Shown one piece after another: positions 50,057-58,235 of a stretch of 64,000 bases of DNA. Below the pieces are notes generated by a model that saw only the letters and a list, made by a program, of their open reading frames with translations, was not told the DNA's origin and did no database searches. How positions within the stretch are numbered: the stretch's first letter is position 1; the number at the start of each line of letters is the position of its first letter. This stretch comes from Durusdinium trenchii (taxonomy: Eukaryota; Sar; Dinophyceae; Suessiales; Symbiodiniaceae), in NCBI GenBank assembly GCA_963970005.1, contig CAXAMN010027506.1:186001-250000 (forward strand). The letters are read 5' to 3'. The position numbers were made by a program, and so were the translations under genes.

Positions 50057-53000
50057 TCATCGTATACGCCGTCGCTTGGTATTGTATGCTCTAATTCTTT
50101 TTGTGAGTCGTTGCTCAAGGGCCTCCTGCTGCTCAGGGTGCGCACCAGTGAAAGTGCGTTTTTTGTGTATGCGCACTACTGCAGGGAGAGGCCGTTGGGA
50201 GGAGGCACGGGAGTGTGAGCCGGTGACAGAGGTCGTGGAGTTGCATTCAGATAACAGCTGTGCAAATTTGGGCTGCAAAGAATCACAACGCATCAGTGGC
50301 GGCTCGTCCGGGTCAAAGCTAAAAGTCTGGCAGAGATAAGTATGCAGGGCAGTGAGCAGGGCATTCTCCGGTCGCGGAGCAACCCAGAAGCCATCATGCA
50401 ACCAAATGGCAGAAGCAAATCCTACCCGAGGTTGTAAGAAGGAATAGGCAGCCCACGTGACCTGCTGCTCTAAGACTTCGAAATAATGAAAGGGAGCCCC
50501 TCGTCCTGTTCGTACTGGACCAGTTGGGCACCATGGGGGGGGATGGTGCATGGCATAACGGCTAGCAGCGAACACTTCTCGAGCAAAACTCACCAACTGA
50601 CCTGATGGTTCCACTTGGATGCGCTTCTTGAGGTACTCTATAGCTTCCTGCGGAGTGGCACTGTTGAGGATAACAAGTGGCCAGGTCTTTACCAGAGAGC
50701 CAATTTCATCCTCAGCTATGTATGCCCGAAGAGCTCCTCTGAGATAATTTCTCATTTGCGCAACTGGCTGCAACGTGAGGTGAACCTCATCGGTCTTGCA
50801 TTGTCGTCTCATAAGTTCATAGTGCGCTCCACTAATATCTATTTCCCAATGCGAATTGCCAAAGAGGAGCAGCCGAACCTGCCGCGGCAACCGCTGCGCT
50901 GCATTGCCAACTGAGTAAAACCGGCCTCCCAAAGCGTCAACTGTGGGCTTGTATCCTACACTGAGGCAATGTGAGGACGACACTGCCAGCGCGATATAGT
51001 CCATTGCAACCCATTTATAGTGTGGGTGCCTTCGGAGTAGCACGTGCAGTTCTTGGGGAGTGGGAGAGGGGCGCTCCGTGAGCACAAAAGCTGGGGTTTG
51101 CAGCGCATCTCCCTGCTGAATGATAAAGCCAAGCGTTTGCGCTAGGTGAAAAGGCGGGAGAGCTACATGATGCAAGGGGACAAGTGGGTTGCCCTCCGCC
51201 TCCTTGGCTGCAGCACTGGCCTGACCAGCAAAGTAGTCAGCTAAACGATTGCATTCCCGTGGCAGATAAACAAGGCGGAACAGACAAGGCGCCTGGGCAA
51301 GCAGTTGTTGGCATTGTTCTAAAATAGCAACTACTGCAGGTTTCTTAATTCCCCCTTTGTACTGAAGATAATTGATTATAGGCAAGATGTCTCCTTGAAT
51401 CACAACGCTGTCAATAGGAATTCCCTTAGCCATACAGGAGACATAGTACTCAAATGCAAGATTTATTGCAGCACGGCAGGCATGTGCTTCTGCTATGACA
51501 TTGTCAGGACAAGAAGGCAAGGGGATGGAAAGCCACTGGACGAGAGAAGTGGAGGACGGCGTGACGTGTAGCAGGCTAACTCCTGCCCCTCCAGTTTGTG
51601 TGTTCTTATGCGCAGAGCCATCGAATTGTACCAAGCATCCTTGCCATTCTTGCGGCTCCCCTAGCAGGAGAATTGTATTTGCGGGCATATCATCCATGGC
51701 TTGCAAGCGTAAATGCGTGGCTCCACAATGGCACAAGAAGGGTACAAGACATGCAGTGGCAGTAGGGAAAGGGAGTTTTCGGTATTGTGAGAGGAGTAAC
51801 CTTAGACGGTGGTCTTGCTTAACAAAGGTGGCAATGGTATCTCCTTTAGCAAAGGACTGCATCGTCGCTAGTCCCTTGGAGGGGAGCAATGCAGCTTCTA
51901 GCACAACCGCAGGGAAGCGCTGCAGCCTAATTTTGGTAGAGTCAGTACACGCGCTGCTGCTGGATTGCGGTGGTGCACGGAAGGTTCTGAGCAGCGTGCT
52001 AGGCATTGAAGAATAGATACGTTGCCAGAGATCAAGCACGTGGTGCGAGACCTTACGATTGTGTACACACAGGATGTTAGGTCGGAGTCCGCCACATTCA
52101 GTAACTAGTCGTCGAAGGTGGAATAGCATGTAGCAAAGTGCTACTCCTGTGCTGCGGGACGGTGCTTTGCGCCAGGTGATTTCTGGCGCCGGAGCAACCC
52201 ACAAAGCAAGCCAGGTGAGATGCACAACAGGGCAAAAGGATAACCAATGATCGATAGAGTTGAAACCGCCCTGACAAAGCACACAGGGAACATAGGAGCC
52301 AATCGCTCGACAGCCTACAGAGGACAGTAGGCGAGAAAAGGCAGGGGGCAGTTGCTTGGGCTCTGGCACGATGATCTGATGGAAATGCAAGAAGTTCTTG
52401 TTTTCATCAGAAAGATTTTTTAAGGTAAGATCGATCGGAGTAGCAGGTAGGAAGCAAGTCGGGCAGAGCGCTCCGTATCCCGGTCCATAAGGGAAACATC
52501 GTGCGCTGTTGCTACACCAAACACAGGGTTGACTACGACTGAGCTTGCCCCTGAGGGGCAACCAGAAGTCGGCATCTTCTCCTAGAGCCCATCGTAAGAC
52601 AGCATAGCGTGGCACTGCCCCAACCTGAGTGGTGGGAAGATCCGCTAGCCAGTTTAAGAAAAGAATAGAGGGCCCCATGGCCCAACCATTCTTGTATATT
52701 CTCGCAACCAAATGTTTGTGCGAGGCTGCAAGCAATTTGTTTACAGCCAATTGTTTGAAAAGCTGTTTAAATTTACTTGCTCTTTGTGCCGGTGTGGTGT
52801 TTTCTCTTACTAGGGCCAGGAGCCGCTGCACATCTTCGGCTGGAAGCTGCTGTTGCCAATATTTCCAGCGTTGTTGGATTTGTATGGCATAGGAGCCTGC
52901 TTGTTCCTCTGCAAAGGACCTATGCCCTTGTCGTAGGTAGCATCCAAAGAGGGAAATTGCCTGCATGATGGTTGGGTCAAGCAATGGACCTAAACGCAGC

Positions 53001-53065
53001 CATCTGCAAAGACCAACCATGTGGTGTTGTGGGAACCAATGTCGCTGCAGCAAAAAATCCGCCAT
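50057..53065 (-). CDS. ORF2 (third part): RNase H and C-terminal polymerase-like domain
   Basis: This frame takes over from the reverse transcriptase at about 53140 and runs to TGA 50059-50057. A CxxC pair set (CVWCSNSARCFPYGPGYGAL with CPTC) may bind zinc. RNase H: CLVQFDGSAHKN (Asp), AEAHACRAAI (Glu), VVIQGDILPI (Asp), CNRLADYFAGQA (Asp). The last 330 residues hold LFGNSHWEIDISGAHYELMR and, 150 residues later, SAIWLHDGFWVAP. The spacing and the D-x-S...E and HDG motifs recall palm motifs A and C of family-A or T7-like polymerases, but I cannot assign a family. It ends in a basic tail (NTKRRRIR). Confidence 0.85.
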   Translation of the reverse strand: MADFLLQRHWFPQHHMVGLCRWLRLGPLLDPTIMQAISLFGCYLRQGHRSFAEEQAGSYAIQIQQRWKYWQQQLPAEDVQRLLALVRENTTPAQRASKFKQLFKQLAVNKLLAASHKHLVARIYKNGWAMGPSILFLNWLADLPTTQVGAVPRYAVLRWALGEDADFWLPLRGKLSRSQPCVWCSNSARCFPYGPGYGALCPTCFLPATPIDLTLKNLSDENKNFLHFHQIIVPEPKQLPPAFSRLLSSVGCRAIGSYVPCVLCQGGFNSIDHWLSFCPVVHLTWLALWVAPAPEITWRKAPSRSTGVALCYMLFHLRRLVTECGGLRPNILCVHNRKVSHHVLDLWQRIYSSMPSTLLRTFRAPPQSSSSACTDSTKIRLQRFPAVVLEAALLPSKGLATMQSFAKGDTIATFVKQDHRLRLLLSQYRKLPFPTATACLVPFLCHCGATHLRLQAMDDMPANTILLLGEPQEWQGCLVQFDGSAHKNTQTGGAGVSLLHVTPSSTSLVQWLSIPLPSCPDNVIAEAHACRAAINLAFEYYVSCMAKGIPIDSVVIQGDILPIINYLQYKGGIKKPAVVAILEQCQQLLAQAPCLFRLVYLPRECNRLADYFAGQASAAAKEAEGNPLVPLHHVALPPFHLAQTLGFIIQQGDALQTPAFVLTERPSPTPQELHVLLRRHPHYKWVAMDYIALAVSSSHCLSVGYKPTVDALGGRFYSVGNAAQRLPRQVRLLLFGNSHWEIDISGAHYELMRRQCKTDEVHLTLQPVAQMRNYLRGALRAYIAEDEIGSLVKTWPLVILNSATPQEAIEYLKKRIQVEPSGQLVSFAREVFAASRYAMHHPPPWCPTGPVRTGRGAPFHYFEVLEQQVTWAAYSFLQPRVGFASAIWLHDGFWVAPRPENALLTALHTYLCQTFSFDPDEPPLMRCDSLQPKFAQLLSECNSTTSVTGSHSRASSQRPLPAVVRIHKKRTFTGAHPEQQEALEQRLTKRIRAYNTKRRRIR

Positions 53066-54120
53066 AGCATGGTACAGCGGCTTGAGCAGTTTGGGCGAGA
53101 AGAAACGTTGCGTTTGCGAGTAGTAGAAAGACTCAGTGAGAATGTGTTGAAATAGATGATCTTCATGTGGATGCTGAGGTTGGCCCGCTTGGCAGCAGCA
53201 AGCCTCATACGAAATTTAGCCAGCTGTTTTGACAGCAAAGTGACGAGAGATGTTTGCAATTGCACTTTGACCATGGTGATCGTTAGACCAAGATTGACAG
53301 TTGTAGGCACAATACACTGACCTCCTAAGCCAGCTTGGTCCAGACAATATAGTTGCTCTGCAGAATAACTGACATTCGTGAGCAGTTGCGTTTTGGATCG
53401 ACATTGGCATGGACTAGCTGCTAGACGGCAAAGCATGGGGTGCCCTTCAGTTACTAGTCTAGGAATGACATCTGAGGACATGTGCATGCAGTGGTCACCG
53501 TGTCTAAGGACAAAGCGACGTGCATAACCAGGGACGTGTTGTAGCGCTGCACTACAAGTGGCCTGTCCTAATTCATGAATGGGAGTTACGTAGCTCCAGA
53601 CATCTTCAACTTTGTACAGCGTGTTTTCGTCAAGTGCCCTGCTGGAGAATCCTACTTGCCAGCAGTGATGCGTGTCCATGACAATTCCAGCAGTTTTCCA
53701 TTTCTTAATATTTTGAAAGACCTCTTGAATCCACCTCGAGTCCGTCTGCCGACCAACTATCGTAGTGTCATCAACATAACCTGCCACAACAATAACTCGT
53801 GGAATTTGATTGAGCACAACAAATATTGGGTCCATGGCAAGACAGAAGAAATAAACAGATGTGGATCGTCCCATATCAACACCAGAGTGCACATTTCTTG
53901 CTGGTAGTAGCCGCCCTTGTACTTTGTGTCTAATTCTTCTGCCAAACAGTAGATAACGCGCAAGTTGGAGGACCCAAGGGGAGCACTGACGTATACGTAG
54001 TATATGAAGGATCCAATGTGCGTTAATACGCTCAAAGGCTTTGGATAGATCAGCAAAGAGGGCAGAAGCAGGCCCAGAGCCCTCCAGGGCTCCCTGTACT
54101 TCCAGCACTGCTCTCTGCGG
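52990..54120 (-). CDS. ORF2 (second part): catalytic reverse transcriptase palm
   Basis: In frame after the TAG. It carries ALFADLSKAFERI (motif A with the first catalytic Asp), VDMGRSTSVYFFCLAM (motif B) and VVAGYVDDTTIVG (motif C, YVDD), spaced as in LINE reverse transcriptases, then a thumb-like helical stretch. The frame fails near 53140: beyond it the other frame reads SFYYSQTQRFFSPKLL, so the last 50 codons here are out of frame. This indel and the TAG make the copy inactive as it stands. Confidence 0.88.
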   Translation of the reverse strand, partial: PQRAVLEVQGALEGSGPASALFADLSKAFERINAHWILHILRIRQCSPWVLQLARYLLFGRRIRHKVQGRLLPARNVHSGVDMGRSTSVYFFCLAMDPIFVVLNQIPRVIVVAGYVDDTTIVGRQTDSRWIQEVFQNIKKWKTAGIVMDTHHCWQVGFSSRALDENTLYKVEDVWSYVTPIHELGQATCSAALQHVPGYARRFVLRHGDHCMHMSSDVIPRLVTEGHPMLCRLAASPCQCRSKTQLLTNVSYSAEQLYCLDQAGLGGQCIVPTTVNLGLTITMVKVQLQTSLVTLLSKQLAKFRMRLAAAKRANLSIHMKIIYFNTFSLSLSTTRKRNVSSRPNCSSRCTMLWRIFCCSDIGSHNTTWLVFADGCV

Positions 54121-56298
54121 CTATCGAAAGGAGTTAAGCAGTGTTTGGGCAGGGTGAAAGCTGTGCCTGGTGATTCGGAAAAGAATTGCAGCAGTGGTGC
54201 CATCCTGTAATCTGTCAAGCGTGTCCGGCATGCCTAGAGGTCGGAAGAAATCTGCCGTGGGACCTTGTTTGGCTTTTGGAATCCATACTCCTACTTGGGT
54301 GGGTGGCGCTAATACACCAGCCAATATGTGATGAAAGTCATCCTGAAGGATTGCAGCAGTCTGTTGTGGGAACATCCGCCAAAGGGCGTAAGGTAACCCA
54401 TCAGGGCCAGGAGCTGAATCTTTGGTAAGGAGGAGATGTTCGATATAATCTTGCTCGGTGGGTTCAGGAATCTCAGGCCACGGCGAGACAAACCGTCGGT
54501 AAGCCGAAAGCGTGTCACGCCAGTCCCGATCATACTTAATAGGGTGTGTGAACCAAAAGTCACGGGTTGCAAGCATCGCTTCATCGTACTCAAGGGCAGT
54601 ACGACATTCTTGCCCATTATGTTGCAACAATGGCCCATGATAAAACGTGCCTCGAGGGCACACTGTTTTAAGCCTGTCCCAGAAGATTTTTTGCCTTCTA
54701 ATTCGCTGGACTGGGTCTGTATTGTCAGTGCCAAAGGGCATTTGTAAGTTCGTAGCGGTTGCAACTTCAGCTGCTTGTAAAGCAGCAGCTACAATGGTGG
54801 CTGGGATCAAGAGGCATCCCTGCTGAGCTTGCCATGGATGTAATAGATCAGTATCTGCACTTTGTTCATACAACAATCGTACTTCGTCCTGTCTTATGTG
54901 TAAGTATGTTTGTTCTTTGCCCAATAGCTTGTATAAGCGTTTGAGTGGAGACAATTTTTTAAAGTGACAAGAGTGAGTTCTCCACCAGCTCCAAACTACT
55001 GCACGACAATGCTGCGAGAGGACAACATTGGCGAGTCTAGTTTCTTGTGCTAGCGAAATTTTTCGTTTAAGAGCAAGTAGAGATGCTTGCCTTGCAGCTG
55101 CCTGTAGACTTTCCGATGCAACTGTTGGGTCAAGAAAGACTTGAGTCGGTATTGTATGATGTTTCTCAGACTGTGGATGTGGTCGAAGGCGCGGCTTCAT
55201 CTTTAGCCTGAGCATCAAGGCTTTGTGGTGACAGGTACCAATGCGATACCTGCCATATATGCGAGCGAAAAGTTGTGTTGTATCCAGGAAAAGGCTAGGC
55301 ACTAAGAATCGATCAAGTGCGGATTCTTGGTCTTGGTATTGGTAGGTAGGAAGTGTAGGATCAACATCTGTGAGCCCAGCCTGCACCAGGAAGTCATCCC
55401 ACGTATGAAAGTGATTCTGATCACAGCGATTAAAGTCACCTCCAACAAAGACCGGATAATCAGTCAGAGCAAGAACGGTTTGCAAAGTGGTTGAAACGAA
55501 GGGCTTAGGGCTGTTCGGAGGGATGTAGACCGAAACAAGCCATATAGTACAAGCTTGGTATTCGACACGAGCTGCAACAGCATAGTGCTGCACCAAGACA
55601 CGTTCTTCCAATACTTTCCAACCTGGAGGAAACAGGATTGCAACTCCAGCCTGCTCTCCCGGATTTTGTTTGGCCAGAGTGGTTACTACCTTAATATCCG
55701 GCCACGTGTGGGATAAGTATTGGAGATTAGCCTGATTCCACTTTGTTTCCTGTAGCAGTACTGGTGCATGTTTCAGCGTAGTTTTGACTATCCAAGTCTT
55801 GTGCACGTTGGTGGGAAGTCCTGGAGACCAGCTATTGAGATTCCAAGTGTAAATGCCTTTTACAGAGACTGGCAGGTTGCTAGGCCTCTGCATACGAAAT
55901 TGTAGCACGTTATGGCAGAGCTGCCAGAATTTCAATGGGATTTGGCGTAAGGATTGAACTTCGTTAGGGAGAACAAGAGGGATATCGCCTGCAAGTGCAG
56001 ACGGGTCTGCAACGACACAATCTGTGAACTTGCCAATGTTGACTCGTAGAGAATGGAGGGCATCTGATAGATTGACATTGCCATCAAAACCACACAGCAT
56101 GAGGAAGTCCTCAATCTTGATCTGTCGGTACGGTAGGGAGGGATGGATAAAATGTATGAGGAAATGGAGGGAAGAGACGTGCGTAATAGAAGCATTTGTT
56201 TGTTTTGTAGTACGCCAGTATGCTGCTTTGAGGCCTGTAGATAGGGTACGCTGCACTAAACGGAGAGATTTAATGGGTAGGTAACATAAATGCGTCAT
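54121..56298 (-). CDS. ORF2 (first part): APE-type endonuclease and N-terminal reverse transcriptase
   Basis: ATG 56298 lies within ATGA, sharing bases with the ORF1 stop. Residues 147-365 form an EEP (exonuclease/endonuclease/phosphatase) domain: IYTWNLNSW (Asn153), LLQETKW (Glu184), VSVYIPPNS, FVGGDFNRCD (Asp288, Asn290), SALDRFLV (Asp329) and CHHKAL (His357/358). Such domains nick target DNA to start reverse transcription in LINE elements. From about residue 625 the reverse transcriptase starts (DSAPGPDGLPYALWR, then WIPKAKQGPTADFFRPLGM). The frame is closed by TAG 54123-54121, inside the reverse transcriptase, and continues in frame beyond it. Confidence 0.9.
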   Translation of the reverse strand: MTHLCYLPIKSLRLVQRTLSTGLKAAYWRTTKQTNASITHVSSLHFLIHFIHPSLPYRQIKIEDFLMLCGFDGNVNLSDALHSLRVNIGKFTDCVVADPSALAGDIPLVLPNEVQSLRQIPLKFWQLCHNVLQFRMQRPSNLPVSVKGIYTWNLNSWSPGLPTNVHKTWIVKTTLKHAPVLLQETKWNQANLQYLSHTWPDIKVVTTLAKQNPGEQAGVAILFPPGWKVLEERVLVQHYAVAARVEYQACTIWLVSVYIPPNSPKPFVSTTLQTVLALTDYPVFVGGDFNRCDQNHFHTWDDFLVQAGLTDVDPTLPTYQYQDQESALDRFLVPSLFLDTTQLFARIYGRYRIGTCHHKALMLRLKMKPRLRPHPQSEKHHTIPTQVFLDPTVASESLQAAARQASLLALKRKISLAQETRLANVVLSQHCRAVVWSWWRTHSCHFKKLSPLKRLYKLLGKEQTYLHIRQDEVRLLYEQSADTDLLHPWQAQQGCLLIPATIVAAALQAAEVATATNLQMPFGTDNTDPVQRIRRQKIFWDRLKTVCPRGTFYHGPLLQHNGQECRTALEYDEAMLATRDFWFTHPIKYDRDWRDTLSAYRRFVSPWPEIPEPTEQDYIEHLLLTKDSAPGPDGLPYALWRMFPQQTAAILQDDFHHILAGVLAPPTQVGVWIPKAKQGPTADFFRPLGMPDTLDRLQDGTTAAILFRITRHSFHPAQTLLNSFR
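56295..56298 (-). promoter_or_regulatory. ATGA stop/start overlap between ORF1 and ORF2
   Basis: The sense strand reads GAATGACGC: ORF1 ends in TGA and ORF2 starts with the overlapping ATG. Overlaps of this kind allow termination-reinitiation in several LINEs and viruses. Confidence 0.8.
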
Positions 56299-58235
56299 TC
56301 AGCGTGTATAAGAGCCTTAGCTCTATGAAAGAGCTTTGCTGAAATCTCTCCTTGTGTGCACGCGTACAAAACCGAATTCAGCGTCATGAGACGACAATCG
56401 TCGATGCAAGCCTCAGTAGGAATGTGGGTAGCAGCTTGTTCTGTTGCAATGGTCGTAGGAAGCACTGGGTGCGGAGTATGTGTGGTAGGCATAAGGGAAA
56501 GCAGCCGTTCGCAACTGCTGGCTTCAGATGCTTCGACTTGATGGATGAGCAGTAGACAGAAATTAGGCAATTTATCTGTTTGCCAGATATTTTCTTGGAG
56601 TCGTGGGTAAGCTGCTCGAGCACTTTCAGGACAGATGCTAAGGCACCAATCCTGGAGGAGTCCCCCAATAAGAATGACAGGGAAGCTCCCTGTCATGAGA
56701 TGACAAACATTTGCAAAAGGCTCTTTGCATACTCGATTCTCTGCTGCTAGCAGCAGGTGGGAAAGCCTCCACAATGCACATCCTGGCTCAACTAAACTAT
56801 GTGCCCACGGCTTTTCGGTAATAGTGCAGATGCGTTCTTGTTGGATAGCAAAAGCACATATATGTTCCGTTCCAACTCCCTGGGGGTTGGTTTGAAAACC
56901 AAACATGGACCGATACCAGGAGGACGGCTGAGAGGGCTGACAAATGCGCACGGGCTCTCCACCATACTTGAAGAGTAGAATCTCCAATGTGTCATGGAGA
57001 CGTAATAAATATAAGTGCGTGGCTCGACTAGGACCAAGATACCTCATGTGATTTGGCTGATGGGAGAGCCAACAAATGATGAATCCTGTGTCAGCTGTTT
57101 TGATCGTAGTAAGGATTTGTCGCAGAAATAGAGTGATTCTGTGATAGGTACAGTGATACAGTAGTTCTTGCCGATAGGTGTCAAGAGCATCACTGTTGAC
57201 AGAAAGGGTACACAATGCTTGCACAATCTCTTCACTGAAGAAGATCCATTGCGGTACTGCTGTTTGTTCAACATAGTTGAGGAGGTTAAGGTCTGTAAGA
57301 AACTTGATCAAAGGCTCTTTGCCGAAGATATCGAAACGTTGCTCTCGCCTATCCTTGTTGCTGTTGTCAATGGCCTCTTTAGTAAGATAAGGCGGCAGAA
57401 TCTGTGTTACAATAGGTTGAGCAATTGGAGGCTTCGTGACAGACGACATCACCAAACTTCGAAAGTTAATGTGACGGTAAGGCTCCGGGACGATGGTGGT
57501 TTGAGTACTTCTGCCTGACATTTTGAGATTATTTTCGATAGCTTGCCTAAAGGAGATATACCCTTGTCTGACGTCATCAGGCGAGGCTACTCCAAAGAAG
57601 CATTCTGCTTCTCCTTGGATCCATGCTCGAATGTGGTCCGGCGTGCCAATGGCAAGGCTGATAAGCTTGGGATGAAAGGAGTTACCAACAAAGGAGCGTA
57701 TTGTCTGTGAATGCAAAACATGCTTAAGACGCGAAATAGTGGCAAAGTTGCGGCTGAGACCTGAAACCTGCAAAACCTCACTGTCGCTTAAGAAGCGGAA
57801 AGGAACTCGCATACTACCGTTGTGAAACAACGGAAGGACATCGCGAAGCACCGCATCTTTCTCTGAGTTAGAGGAAGTTTTGTTGTAGAAGCAGTTCAAA
57901 AAGCGCCTCCACGCCGGATAATAGATTGCAGGTATGAAATCGCTCCATTGAAAGGCTGGAACAGAACTGTCGGTGAACATGTTTGCTATCATTGCAAATC
58001 GTTCGTGTGCGTGCCAGTACGAAGTTCTCCACAGCAAAGCTGCAGGATGGTAGCTAGTCCAGCTATAGCGAAGAGCAGTGTCACTGAGGACTTCAAGGGG
58101 TCGCATGAAAGGTTTGATAAAAACGTCACGAAATTTCCCTTTATCCTGGATGGATAATGGCCTCCAATCAGTAGGCCATTGTAGGTCTTCCTGGCACAAG
58201 GCTTGGGAGTCAACAGTATCATGAAAGATGTTGTT
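56295..58235 (-). CDS. ORF1 (second part): methyltransferase motifs IX-X and C-terminal domain
   Basis: This continues in the same frame after the TAA with no start codon of its own (the first codons read NNIFHDTVDSQ). It supplies what the methyltransferase lacks: a target-recognition stretch, VPFRFLSDSEVLQVSGL (motif IX) and RSFVGNSFHPKLISLAIG (motif X, GNS). The remaining 450 residues are unrecognised. It ends HRAKALIHAE at a TGA that overlaps the ATG of ORF2. That both halves of one methyltransferase lie in one frame shows the TAA interrupts a real protein; whether it is a mutation or is read through is open. Confidence 0.75.
   Translation of the reverse strand, partial: NNIFHDTVDSQALCQEDLQWPTDWRPLSIQDKGKFRDVFIKPFMRPLEVLSDTALRYSWTSYHPAALLWRTSYWHAHERFAMIANMFTDSSVPAFQWSDFIPAIYYPAWRRFLNCFYNKTSSNSEKDAVLRDVLPLFHNGSMRVPFRFLSDSEVLQVSGLSRNFATISRLKHVLHSQTIRSFVGNSFHPKLISLAIGTPDHIRAWIQGEAECFFGVASPDDVRQGYISFRQAIENNLKMSGRSTQTTIVPEPYRHINFRSLVMSSVTKPPIAQPIVTQILPPYLTKEAIDNSNKDRREQRFDIFGKEPLIKFLTDLNLLNYVEQTAVPQWIFFSEEIVQALCTLSVNSDALDTYRQELLYHCTYHRITLFLRQILTTIKTADTGFIICWLSHQPNHMRYLGPSRATHLYLLRLHDTLEILLFKYGGEPVRICQPSQPSSWYRSMFGFQTNPQGVGTEHICAFAIQQERICTITEKPWAHSLVEPGCALWRLSHLLLAAENRVCKEPFANVCHLMTGSFPVILIGGLLQDWCLSICPESARAAYPRLQENIWQTDKLPNFCLLLIHQVEASEASSCERLLSLMPTTHTPHPVLPTTIATEQAATHIPTEACIDDCRLMTLNSVLYACTQGEISAKLFHRAKALIHAE
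56311..56324 (-). repeat. TAAG-loop hairpin in opposite orientation (stem AGAGC), coding
   Basis: The plus strand reads AGAGC CTTA GCTCT, so the TAAG loop is on the sense strand here. It lies in the last codons of ORF1, 13 bases before the ATGA overlap. Confidence 0.75.
56634..56647 (+). repeat. TAAG-loop hairpin with one mismatch (stem GATGC), coding
   Basis: GATGC TAAG GCACC in ORF1, identical to the copy at 34473-34486. Confidence 0.65.

Noticed and set aside
54752..54768. Hairpin GCTGCTT-GTA-AAGCAGC in ORF2
   Set aside because: It has a different loop, and the sequence codes for an Ala/Gln repeat (AALQAAE), so pairing follows from codon repetition.
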